DNA from: Paracoccaceae bacterium
Lineage (GTDB): Bacteria > Pseudomonadota > Alphaproteobacteria > Rhodobacterales > Rhodobacteraceae
NCBI GenBank assembly: GCA_027069385.1
Contig: JALXER010000090.1
Coordinates: forward strand, 1 to 24,639
Reading direction: 5' to 3'
DNA: 24,639 nucleotides
Position numbers and translations under genes: made by a program. Of the stretch, positions 16,086 to 23,084 are shown piece after piece; position 1 is the first letter of the stretch, and every line of letters starts with the position of its first letter. Under the pieces are notes generated by a model that searched no databases, was not told where the DNA came from, and saw only the letters and a program-made list of their open reading frames with translations.

Positions 16086-16855
16086 CCGAATTGCTGAACA
16101 GTGTTACCTATGGAGAGCCGGGCGATCGGCCGCCCCTTCTGATTGCGCACGGGCTGTTCGGCGCGGCGCGTAACTGGCGCGGCTTACAAAAACACCTGGC
16201 ACGTCACCGGCAGGTGGTGGCGGTGGATATGCGCAATCACGGCAACAGTTTTCGCGACCCGCATCACCGCTATAGCGACCTTGCCGGAGATCTGGCGCGG
16301 GTGGTGGCGGCACTGGGCGGGCGGGCCGATGTACTGGGCCATTCGATGGGGGGCAAGGCGGCGATGGTGCTGGCGCTAACCCGGCCCGAGTTGGTGAATC
16401 ATCTGGTCGTCGCCGACATCGCGCCGGTCGCTTACAACCATACCCAGCAAGGGCTGGTCAAGGCGATGCAATCGGTCGATCTGGCGCAGGCGACCTCGCG
16501 CGCGCAGGTTGATGCGCAACTGCAAACCCGTGTCGCCGATGCGGGCGTGCGGGCGTTCCTGATGCAGTCTCTGGAACGGACGGAAAACGGGTGGCGCTGG
16601 CAGATCAATCTGGATGTGCTGGGCGCGGAAATGGAGCAGATCACCGGTTTCCCGTCGCTGACCGGCAGCTTTTCAGGCCCGACGCTGTTTGTGTCGGGGG
16701 AAAACTCGGATTATGTGCTGCCGACCCATCAGGAAACGATCAAGCGGCTGTTTCCGGCGGCAGAATATGTCTCTATCAGCGGGGCAGGCCACTGGCTGCA
16801 CGCCGAAAAACCGGCCGCGTTTCTGGAAGCTGTCGAACAGTTCCTGACGACCTGA
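16082..16855 (+). CDS. Alpha/beta hydrolase, YbfF-like esterase
   Basis: A 257-residue alpha/beta hydrolase with the oxyanion motif HGLFGAARNW (residues 23-32), nucleophile serine 88 in GHSMGG, a likely acid at D210 in GENSDYVLP, and catalytic histidine 237 in GAGHWLHAEKP. The pattern MRNHGNSFRD with NHLVVADIAPVAY is close to YbfF-type short-chain acyl esterases. The physiological substrate is unknown. The ATG overlaps the ilvA stop (ATATGA), so it is translationally coupled, but I know no link to isoleucine synthesis. It ends before a long hairpin that separates it from the convergent thiolase gene. Confidence 0.9.
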   Translation: MTELLNSVTYGEPGDRPPLLIAHGLFGAARNWRGLQKHLARHRQVVAVDMRNHGNSFRDPHHRYSDLAGDLARVVAALGGRADVLGHSMGGKAAMVLALTRPELVNHLVVADIAPVAYNHTQQGLVKAMQSVDLAQATSRAQVDAQLQTRVADAGVRAFLMQSLERTENGWRWQINLDVLGAEMEQITGFPSLTGSFSGPTLFVSGENSDYVLPTHQETIKRLFPAAEYVSISGAGHWLHAEKPAAFLEAVEQFLTT

Positions 16856-16869
16856 CGCCGATCCCGCGA

Positions 16870-16908
16870 CCGGGGGCGTTTTGAAACAAGTTTCAAAACG
16901 CCCCCCGG
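16870..16908. terminator. Long near-perfect hairpin between convergent genes
   Basis: The arms at 16870-16887 and 16890-16908 are complementary except for one extra C in the right arm, giving about 18 bp with GGCGTTTTGAAAC at the core and a 2-base formal loop. It lies between the hydrolase stop (16855) and the thiolase stop (16943) and is symmetric enough to act on both strands. No T tract follows outside the stem, so it may instead be a dispersed palindrome. Confidence 0.6.
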
Positions 16909-16942
16909 ACGAGAAAGGTAGGGTGCGTAGGATATCGGTTCG

Positions 16943-18121
16943 TCAAAGCGCCTCGATGGCCAGTGCAATCCCTTGGCCACCGCCGATGCACATGGTGATC
17001 AGGGCTTTTCCTCCGCCGATCCGCTCCAACTCGTAAAGCGCTTTCAGGGTGACAATGGCGCCGGTGGCCCCGACCGGATGCCCCAGCGCAATCGCGCCGC
17101 CATTGGGGTTAACGCGGGCCGGATCAAGCCCGAGTTCCTGTGTCACTGCGGCGGCCTGGGCGGCAAAGGCCTCGTTGCTTTCGATCACATCGAAATCGGC
17201 CACGCCCAGCCCGGTTCTGTCCATCAGTGCTTGCACCGCAGGGATCGGGCCGATGCCCATCAGGTCGGGGCGCACGCCGGCATGGGCATAGCCCAGTATT
17301 CGCGCCTTGGGGACCAGCCCTGCCGCCTTGGCGGCACTGGCGGTTGCCAGTACCAGCGCTGCCGCACCATCGTTGATCCCCGAGGCATTCCCCGCCGTAA
17401 CCGTTCCATCCTTTTTGAATGCAGCGCGCAAACCGGCCAGCGCTTCGGCGCTGGTTTCCTTGGGGTGTTCATCCACCGCAAAGCTAAATGATTTCCGCCC
17501 TTTGCGAACCTCGACCGGCACGATCTGGCTTTCGAAATAGCCCGCAGCAATCGCCACCGCCGCACGTTGCTGGCTTTGCAGTGCCAATTCGTCCTGGGCC
17601 TGGCGCGTTATGTGATAGGCCTCTGCCACGTTTTCGGCGGTGATGCCCATATGCCCCGAGCCAAACGGGCAGTGCAGCGTCGCCAGCATCATATCCACCG
17701 CCGCCGCATCGCCCATTTTCTGGCCCCAGCGCATGGCGGGCATGATATAGGGCGCGCGGCTCATACATTCGGCCCCGCCTGCCAGCGCGAAATCCGCATC
17801 GCCCAGCATCAGGGATTGCGCCGCCGACACAATCGCCTGCGCCCCCGAGCCGCAAAGCCGGTTCACATTCATCGCGGGTACATGATTGGGGATGCCCGCA
17901 TCGATCATCGCGACGCGCGACAGGTACATGTCTTTGGGCTCGGTATTGATCACATGGCCAAACACCACATGGCCGATTTGCGCCGGATCCACGCCTGAGC
18001 GCTGCAGCGCCGCCTTGCTGACCTGCGCGGCCAGCGCGCTTGGTGCCGAGCCGGCCAAAGCCCCGCCAAAGCCGCCGATTGCGGTGCGCGCCCCGTCCAG
18101 AATTACAATATCTTCAGCCAT
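16943..18121 (-). CDS. Acetyl-CoA C-acyltransferase (thiolase, BktB/PhaA type)
   Basis: A 392-residue thiolase with a complete active site: nucleophile cysteine 90 in NRLCGSG, histidine 348 in ALGHPVGATG and cysteine 378 in CIGGGQG. The last two match the classical numbering of the Zoogloea enzyme. It condenses two acyl-CoA molecules to 3-ketoacyl-CoA or cleaves them, feeding polyhydroxybutyrate synthesis, the ethylmalonyl-CoA pathway or fatty-acid breakdown. VNRLCGSGAQAIVSAAQSL and the general pattern remind me of BktB-type ketothiolases, but the substrate range cannot be read from sequence. GGAGG sits shortly before the start (reverse complement of 18125-18129). It stands alone between convergent ybfF-like and codirectional cobD genes. 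Confidence 0.93.
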   Translation of the reverse strand: MAEDIVILDGARTAIGGFGGALAGSAPSALAAQVSKAALQRSGVDPAQIGHVVFGHVINTEPKDMYLSRVAMIDAGIPNHVPAMNVNRLCGSGAQAIVSAAQSLMLGDADFALAGGAECMSRAPYIMPAMRWGQKMGDAAAVDMMLATLHCPFGSGHMGITAENVAEAYHITRQAQDELALQSQQRAAVAIAAGYFESQIVPVEVRKGRKSFSFAVDEHPKETSAEALAGLRAAFKKDGTVTAGNASGINDGAAALVLATASAAKAAGLVPKARILGYAHAGVRPDLMGIGPIPAVQALMDRTGLGVADFDVIESNEAFAAQAAAVTQELGLDPARVNPNGGAIALGHPVGATGAIVTLKALYELERIGGGKALITMCIGGGQGIALAIEAL

Positions 18122-18188
18122 GGCGGCCTCCTGTCATTTACAAAGTTTCCGGTATCAAGCCACGTCGGGCCGCAATAGGCAAGCGGCG

Positions 18189-19115
18189 TCAGAGCAAAAA
18201 GACCACGGCACCGGTCACGACGCCAAGCGCCAGCATTATCAGCCACGCCCGCCAGATCACCCGCACGGATCGGCGGATGTCACCCGCATTCAGCCCGCGC
18301 TTGCCCCGACCGTTGACATAAGGGTCGCCAGTGGCCACCCCGTCATACATCCGTGGCCCTGACAACGCGACATCCAGCGCGCCGGCCATGGCGGCCTCGG
18401 GCCAGCCGGCATTGGGTGAGCGGTGCAGCGAGGCATCTTTCAACGCTACCTCCCAGCCCTTTTTGCTGACCGTAGCCGCGATGATCAACAAGGCCGAAAG
18501 GCGCGCGGGAATATAGTTGACCAGATCATCAAGGCGCGCCGCGCCCCAGCCGAATTGCAGATATTTGTCCGAGCGATGGCCGATCATGCTGTCGGCGGTA
18601 TTGATCAGCTTGTAGGCAATAATCCCCGCCGGACCCAGAACCAGATACCAGAAAAGCGGTGCTACCACCCCGTCCGAGAAATTTTCGGCGGCGCTTTCAA
18701 TGGCGGCGCGGGCAATGCTGCTTTCGTCCAGATCGGCAGTGTCGCGCCCGACGATCATAGATACCGCTCTGCGCCCTTCGGGCAGCCCGTTTTGCAGCGC
18801 GCGGGCAACGGCCAGAACATGATCGCTTAGCGAACGATGCCCGACCAGCACCGCCACTACCAGCACCTCGGCCACGCCGAAATCCGGCAACACCCTGATG
18901 GCCCAGCCGAGCAACAGGGCAACAAGAGCAAGCCCCGCAATGGCAAGCACCCCTTTGGCCCTGCGAATCGGACCGCGATTCAAGCTGGAATCACACCATT
19001 CAATGGCAAGCCCCATCACCCGTACCGGGTGCATGACAGTATTCCAGAGCCAGGAAGGTTCGCCCAGCAGGGCATCCAAAATCAACGCTAGGGATAAAAT
19101 GATAAATATATTCAT
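18189..19115 (-). CDS. cobD: Adenosylcobinamide-phosphate synthase (CbiB/CobD)
   Basis: A 308-residue polytopic membrane protein that attaches the aminopropanol (phosphate) arm to adenosylcobyric acid late in cobalamin synthesis. Family signatures are GEPSWLWNTVMHPVRVMG (residues 18-35), GRDTADLD (123-130), ESAAENFSDGVVAPLFW (140-156) and KLINTADSMIGH (169-180), plus NAGWPEAAMAGAL and GDPYVNGRG further on. The length is normal. The start has a poor ribosome-binding site. No other cobalamin gene is in the window; in roseobacters cobD is commonly beside cobC, which would be expected downstream on the minus strand, where a thiolase lies instead. Confidence 0.93.
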   Translation of the reverse strand: MNIFIILSLALILDALLGEPSWLWNTVMHPVRVMGLAIEWCDSSLNRGPIRRAKGVLAIAGLALVALLLGWAIRVLPDFGVAEVLVVAVLVGHRSLSDHVLAVARALQNGLPEGRRAVSMIVGRDTADLDESSIARAAIESAAENFSDGVVAPLFWYLVLGPAGIIAYKLINTADSMIGHRSDKYLQFGWGAARLDDLVNYIPARLSALLIIAATVSKKGWEVALKDASLHRSPNAGWPEAAMAGALDVALSGPRMYDGVATGDPYVNGRGKRGLNAGDIRRSVRVIWRAWLIMLALGVVTGAVVFLL

Positions 19116-19284
19116 AAGGTTACCAAACGGTTGAGCGATTCTTGACCGGTATAAGATTAAAACACTAGTGAAAGCACCTGAAAACCGCTATCTATGCCCA
19201 TCAATCCAAGTGGGCCAGCGATATTTTCGCGTGTATGTTCGGCCACCTTTGTATGGAATAAAAATTTTTTGTGAAAGGCAGATT

Positions 19285-19656
19285 GTGCGCGTTCTGATTG
19301 TGCAAAATAATCTGGAGCTTGGGCGGCTTTGGGCTAATTTCCTTGAGCGGGAGGGCATGGATGTTGTCCTGAACCAATCGCAGGAACAGGCGATAAGAAC
19401 CCTTCGTTTCAATGACTTCGATGCGCTGGTGCTGGAACTGGTGCTGCCCGATGGCGGCGCGATCGCGATTGCGGATTTCGCCACCTACAAGAACAAGGAT
19501 GTCTCTATCATCACGGTTACCTCGACCAGCTTTTTCTCGGACGGGTCAATTTTCTCGATCATTCCCAATGCGCGCGGCATGTTGCATGGTCCGGTAAAAG
19601 CAAATGATCTGGCCGCCATGCTGACCCATTACAAAGAAAAAGCCCTGATCGACTGA
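19285..19656 (+). CDS. Degenerate response-regulator receiver domain protein
   Basis: A stand-alone 123-residue protein with the alternating beta/alpha pattern of a receiver domain (VRVLIVQNN, FDALVLELVLPDGG, VSIITVTST, ARGMLHGPVKANDL). I use GTG 19285 because AAAGG lies six bases upstream and the domain begins immediately; the frame extends to 19168 without good initiation signals. Key residues are altered. The usual Asp phosphorylation site at the end of strand 3 is glutamate 51 (LELVLPD). The N-terminal acidic pair that binds magnesium is replaced by Q7-N8-N9. The strand-5 lysine of the usual KP motif is glycine (HGPV). It therefore cannot be phosphorylated in the usual way, and Glu51 may mimic the active state. 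It probably works through protein contacts. Partners are unknown; the next gene encodes a PilZ-like protein. Confidence 0.72.
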   Translation: MRVLIVQNNLELGRLWANFLEREGMDVVLNQSQEQAIRTLRFNDFDALVLELVLPDGGAIAIADFATYKNKDVSIITVTSTSFFSDGSIFSIIPNARGMLHGPVKANDLAAMLTHYKEKALID

Positions 19657-19752
19657 CCGGCGCGATGAATTTTTTGTAAACTCCGGATTTCGGGTCGCAT
19701 TAAACTTGATGTTAACCGAAAATTGCACAAGTATAATCTCAGGAGGCCGGCA

Positions 19753-20097
19753 ATGGACGCATTTCTTTCGGACGAGGTTATCAACGGGATCAACCGTGCC
19801 CGTATGCAGGCCTTGCGCAAAAAGAACCGGTTGCGCCTGCATGTCGGAGAGGAAATCTATCCGATTCTGTCGCTGTCGGAAAACGGGTTCGAGATCGAAA
19901 CGGACGCCGCGCCGCATCTGCGCGGTCTGGTCGATATTTACGACGGGGCGCGCCATCTGATGAATTGCCTGATTATCCAGTCCGAACTGGACGGGGATAT
20001 CCTGCGCTATGAATACAAGCGTCACACCGATGTCGCGCTTGGTCCGGCCAAGGATTTTGCCGTGGACGAGGATGCGCCGATTGCCTTGTTGCGTTGA
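19753..20097 (+). CDS. Small conserved protein with PilZ-like features
   Basis: A 114-residue protein starting at ATG 19753 behind a perfect AGGAGG six bases upstream; the in-frame ATG at 19723 is disfavoured. I do not recognise a named family with certainty. Residues 22-26 form RKKNR, which fits the RxxxR signature of PilZ c-di-GMP-binding domains. SLSENGFEI at 40-48 fits the following (D/N)xSxxG motif except that serine replaces Asp/Asn. Then come LRGLVDIYDGARHL and RYEYKR, as expected for beta strands. A divergent PilZ domain is my best guess. Similar proteins seem common in Rhodobacterales (recalled, unverified). It follows the pseudo-receiver gene by 96 bp and precedes the dgcN operon by 162 bp. 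Confidence 0.65.
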   Translation: MDAFLSDEVINGINRARMQALRKKNRLRLHVGEEIYPILSLSENGFEIETDAAPHLRGLVDIYDGARHLMNCLIIQSELDGDILRYEYKRHTDVALGPAKDFAVDEDAPIALLR

Positions 20098-20149
20098 TTC
20101 TGTCGTTTGGCAGCCGATAACCGGTCAATTCTTCGAAATTGGTGTGCTT

Positions 20150-20199
20150 TTGCGCAAGATAGTTCTGTATTTCCCTGCAAAACGCCGGTTTTTGCGCAA
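20150..20199. promoter_or_regulatory. Pair of TTGCGCAA palindromes upstream of dgcN
   Basis: The 8-bp palindrome TTGCGCAA occurs at 20150-20157 and 20192-20199, each preceded by TT. Their starts are 42 bp apart, which is four turns of B-DNA, so a dimeric regulator on both sites would face the same side. They lie 60-110 bp before the dgcN start, in the only non-coding gap of the region. No regulator gene for the operon is in the window. Confidence 0.45.
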
Positions 20200-20259
20200 A
20201 ACTTGCGTGGTTTCCTGTCTATCACCGAAAGGAAATGAATATATGCAAGGATAAGACCG

Positions 20260-21261
20260 ATGATTGAAGCTCCATATCTGTTGTTTCTGGGCGATGCTCC
20301 GGACATGCTGGCCGCCAAGGTGGCCATCGGGATCAAGGACTGGCGCCCCGAGATTGCCAAGGCGCAATTTCGCCTGCCCGGCTGCAATGCCGATCTTGGC
20401 CTGCCCGATATGACCATGGCCGAGGCCGCGGCGGCGGGGATCAAGACCGTGGTTATCGGGGTGGCCAACCGGGGCGGGCATATCTCTTCGGAATGGATCG
20501 CGGCGCTAAAGGGCGCGCTGGATGCGGGCATGGATATTGCCTCGGGGTTGCACAACCTGCTGTCGGACGAGGGCGAACTGGTGGCGGCAGCGCAAATGCA
20601 CGGGGCCACCCTGCACGATGTGCGCATCCCGTCGGTTTCCTATCCGATTGCCAACGGCAAAAAGCGCAGCGGCAAGCGGGTGTTGGCGGTGGGGACCGAT
20701 TGTTCGGTCGGGAAGATGTACACGGCGATCGCGATGGAACGCGAAATGCGCCAGCGCGGGCATAAGGCCACCTTTCGTGCCACCGGCCAAACCGGCATTC
20801 TGATCACCGGTGGCGGCATTCCGCTGGATGCGGTTATCGCCGATTTCATGGCCGGAGCGGTCGAGTATCTGACGCCGGAAAACGATGATGACCACTGGGA
20901 TATTATCGAGGGGCAGGGCAGCCTGTTCCACCCGTCCTATTCCGGCGTTACCATGGCGCTGATCCACGGCGGGCAGCCTGACGCGCTGATTCTGGCCCAT
21001 GAACCGACCCGCACCCATATGCGCGGTCTGCCCCACCAACCGGTGCCCGAAATCGAGGACCTGCGCGAAATGGCGCTGAAACTGGCGCATGTGGTCAACC
21101 CTGATTGCGTGGTTGCGGGGGTCTCGGTCAACACGGCGGCTTTCTCCGAGGAGGAGGCAATCGCCTATCTGACCGCGCTGGAGGACCGGCTGAACCTGCC
21201 CTGTGTGGACCCGTTCCGCCAAGGGGCCGCGCGGCTGGTGGATGCGCTTGAACATGTCTAG
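20260..21261 (+). CDS. dgcN: D-glutamate N-acetyltransferase DgcN (DUF1611)
   Basis: A 333-residue DUF1611 protein. An N-terminal domain (about 1-130, with GVANRGGHI at 67-75 and SGLHNLLSD at 95-103) precedes a P-loop domain with GTDCSVGKM at 145-153 and IIEGQGSLFHPSYSG at 215-229. In marine bacteria and haloarchaea DgcN was described as acetylating D-glutamate with acetyl-CoA, working with DgcA. The assignment rests on DUF1611 identity and on the adjacent dgcA. Older annotations call it an ATP- or NAD-dependent epimerase/dehydratase, which lacks support here. AAGGA is eight bases before the ATG. Its stop overlaps the dgcA start by eight bases, indicating tight coupling. It is first in the operon dgcN-dgcA-dat and is preceded by paired palindromes. 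Confidence 0.85.
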   Translation: MIEAPYLLFLGDAPDMLAAKVAIGIKDWRPEIAKAQFRLPGCNADLGLPDMTMAEAAAAGIKTVVIGVANRGGHISSEWIAALKGALDAGMDIASGLHNLLSDEGELVAAAQMHGATLHDVRIPSVSYPIANGKKRSGKRVLAVGTDCSVGKMYTAIAMEREMRQRGHKATFRATGQTGILITGGGIPLDAVIADFMAGAVEYLTPENDDDHWDIIEGQGSLFHPSYSGVTMALIHGGQPDALILAHEPTRTHMRGLPHQPVPEIEDLREMALKLAHVVNPDCVVAGVSVNTAAFSEEEAIAYLTALEDRLNLPCVDPFRQGAARLVDALEHV

Positions 21262-22225
21262 GATCAGCGCCGTTGCCGAGGCATTTCAACTGGCCGAAGT
21301 CTTTACCATCTCGCGCGGGTCGCGGACCGAAGCACAGGTGGTGACGGTCACGGTCGAACGTGAAGGGGTGGTGGGCATGGGCGAATGTGTGCCTTATGCG
21401 CGCTATAACGAAACCATGGATTCGGTGATCGCGCAGATTACCGGATTGCCCGACGATATCGACCGCGCGGCCCTGCAAGACGCGCTGCCCGCCGGTGCGG
21501 CGCGCAATGCGGTGGATTGCGCGTTATGGGATCTGGCGGCCAAGCAGGCGGGCAGGCCGGTGTGGCAACTGGCCGGACTGCCCGAACCCGCACCGGTGAT
21601 CACCGCCTTTACCCTGTCGCTGGCCTCGCCGGAAAAGATGCAGGCGCAGGCGGCAAAACACGCGCACCGGCCATTGCTCAAAACCAAGCTGGGTGGCGGG
21701 GTCGAGGATGTGGCGCGCATCGAGGCGGTGCGCAAAGGCGCGCCGGATGCGCGGATTATCGTGGATGCCAACGAGGGCTGGACCCCCGAACTTTACACCG
21801 AACTGGCTCCGGTGCTGCTGCGCCTCGGGGTAGAGATGGTCGAACAACCGCTGCCGGCGGGGGCCGATGATATGCTGGCCGAAATCGCCCGCCCGCTGCC
21901 GGTTTGCGCCGATGAAAGCTGCCACGACCGGGGCAGTCTGGCGGGGTTGGCGGGCAAGTACGATATGGTCAATATCAAGCTCGACAAGACCGGCGGCCTG
22001 ACCGAGGCAATCGCGCTGGACAAGGCGGCGCGGGCGGCGGGTTATGCTGTGATGGTCGGCTGCATGGTGGGGACATCGCTGGCTATGGCACCGGCGGTGC
22101 TGATCGCGCAGGGAGCGCAGATTACCGACCTTGACGGGCCACTTTTGCTGGCCCAAGATCGCGACCATCCGTTGCATTATGACGCGCGGGGTGTATACCC
22201 TGCCACAACCGAACTATGGGGATAA
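21254..22225 (+). CDS. dgcA: N-acetyl-D-glutamate racemase DgcA (enolase superfamily, dipeptide-epimerase-like)
   Basis: A 323-residue enolase-superfamily enzyme of the muconate-lactonising/Ala-Glu epimerase subgroup. The catalytic set is complete: acid-base lysine 145 in LLKTKLG, metal ligands D171 (VDANEGW), E198 (VEQPLP) and D220 (CADES), and the second lysine K242 in NIKLDKTGG. General annotation would be L-Ala-D/L-Glu epimerase, but next to dgcN the more specific role is racemisation of N-acetyl-D-glutamate to N-acetyl-L-glutamate. Sequence alone does not exclude dipeptide epimerase activity on peptidoglycan fragments. The ATG at 21254 lies within the last codons of dgcN; the longer frame from 21203 is unlikely. 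The stop is four bases before dat. Confidence 0.87.
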   Translation: MSRISAVAEAFQLAEVFTISRGSRTEAQVVTVTVEREGVVGMGECVPYARYNETMDSVIAQITGLPDDIDRAALQDALPAGAARNAVDCALWDLAAKQAGRPVWQLAGLPEPAPVITAFTLSLASPEKMQAQAAKHAHRPLLKTKLGGGVEDVARIEAVRKGAPDARIIVDANEGWTPELYTELAPVLLRLGVEMVEQPLPAGADDMLAEIARPLPVCADESCHDRGSLAGLAGKYDMVNIKLDKTGGLTEAIALDKAARAAGYAVMVGCMVGTSLAMAPAVLIAQGAQITDLDGPLLLAQDRDHPLHYDARGVYPATTELWG

Positions 22226-22229
22226 CCAG

Positions 22230-23084
22230 ATGAGCAGAACCGTTTACGTCAATAGGCGCTATATGCCCGAAGAACAGGCCACCGTTTCAATCTTTGACCG
22301 GGGCTTTCTGTTTGCCGATGCGGTTTACGAGGTGACCTCGGTCGTCGGGGGCAAGATGCTGGATTTCACCGCGCATGCGAAACGGCTGGAGCGCTCGCTC
22401 GGCGAACTGGACATGGCCGCGCCCTGCACCATGGACGAACTGGAACAAATCCACCGCCAGTTGATCGAACGCAACGAGTTGGACGAAGGGCTGGTTTATT
22501 TGCAGGTCACCCGTGGCGCGGCGGATCGCGATTTTGCCTATCCGGTCGGGGCTACGCCTACGCTGGTGCTGTTTACCCAGGCCAAAAGCATCATCGACAG
22601 CCCCACCGCCCAAACCGGAATCAAGGTGATCTCTATCCCCGATATTCGCTGGGGGCGGCGCGATATCAAAACGGTGCAACTGCTGGCCCCGAGCATGGGA
22701 AAAATGGCCGCCAAGGCCGCCGGTGCCGATGATGCGTGGCTGGTCGAGGACGGGTTCGTGACCGAGGGGACGTCGAACAACGCCTATATCGTGACAGCAG
22801 ACGGCACTATTGTGACGCGTGACCTGTCCAACGATATTCTGCACGGCATCACCCGTGCTGCCGTATTGCGCTTTGCCGCCGAAGCCCAGATGGCAATTGA
22901 GGAACGGCCCTTTACCATCGACGAAGCGCTGAACGCGAAAGAGGCGTTTTTCACCTCGGCATCGGCATTCGTTTGTCCGGTGGTGCAAATGGACGGTCAG
23001 GCCATCGGTGACGGCAAAGTCGGCCCCGTAGCCAAAAGGCTGCGCGAGATCTACCTTGAGGAAAGCCTGAAAACCGCGACCTAA
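22230..23084 (+). CDS. dat: D-amino-acid aminotransferase
   Basis: A 284-residue fold-type IV PLP aminotransferase. SIFDRGFLFADAVYEV (residues 20-35) is the family N-terminal signature, catalytic lysine 147 lies in RRDIKTVQLLAPSMGK, and EGTSNNAYIV binds the cofactor phosphate. The placing of the lysine is close to K145 of Bacillus D-alanine aminotransferase. It swaps amino groups between D-amino acids and 2-oxo acids, typically D-alanine plus 2-oxoglutarate to pyruvate plus D-glutamate. The position right after dgcA suggests it supplies D-glutamate to DgcN, or links D-alanine use to that route. A branched-chain or ADC-lyase role is less likely given the RRDIK motif. ATG 22230 has a modest upstream site; the start is set by the four-base gap after dgcA. 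It converges with the next gene, the two stops overlapping by four bases. Confidence 0.88.
   Translation: MSRTVYVNRRYMPEEQATVSIFDRGFLFADAVYEVTSVVGGKMLDFTAHAKRLERSLGELDMAAPCTMDELEQIHRQLIERNELDEGLVYLQVTRGAADRDFAYPVGATPTLVLFTQAKSIIDSPTAQTGIKVISIPDIRWGRRDIKTVQLLAPSMGKMAAKAAGADDAWLVEDGFVTEGTSNNAYIVTADGTIVTRDLSNDILHGITRAAVLRFAAEAQMAIEERPFTIDEALNAKEAFFTSASAFVCPVVQMDGQAIGDGKVGPVAKRLREIYLEESLKTAT

Noticed and set aside
19732..19737. TATAAT as a promoter -10 box for the PilZ-like gene
   Set aside because: A start of transcription from it would fall on or inside the AGGAGG ribosome-binding site at 19741-19746, and no -35 box stands at a normal distance (TTGATG is 20 bases away).
20242..20256. Micro-ORF (ATG CAA GGA TAA) just before dgcN as an attenuation leader
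   Set aside because: Only three codons, with no alternative hairpins seen around it; likely chance.
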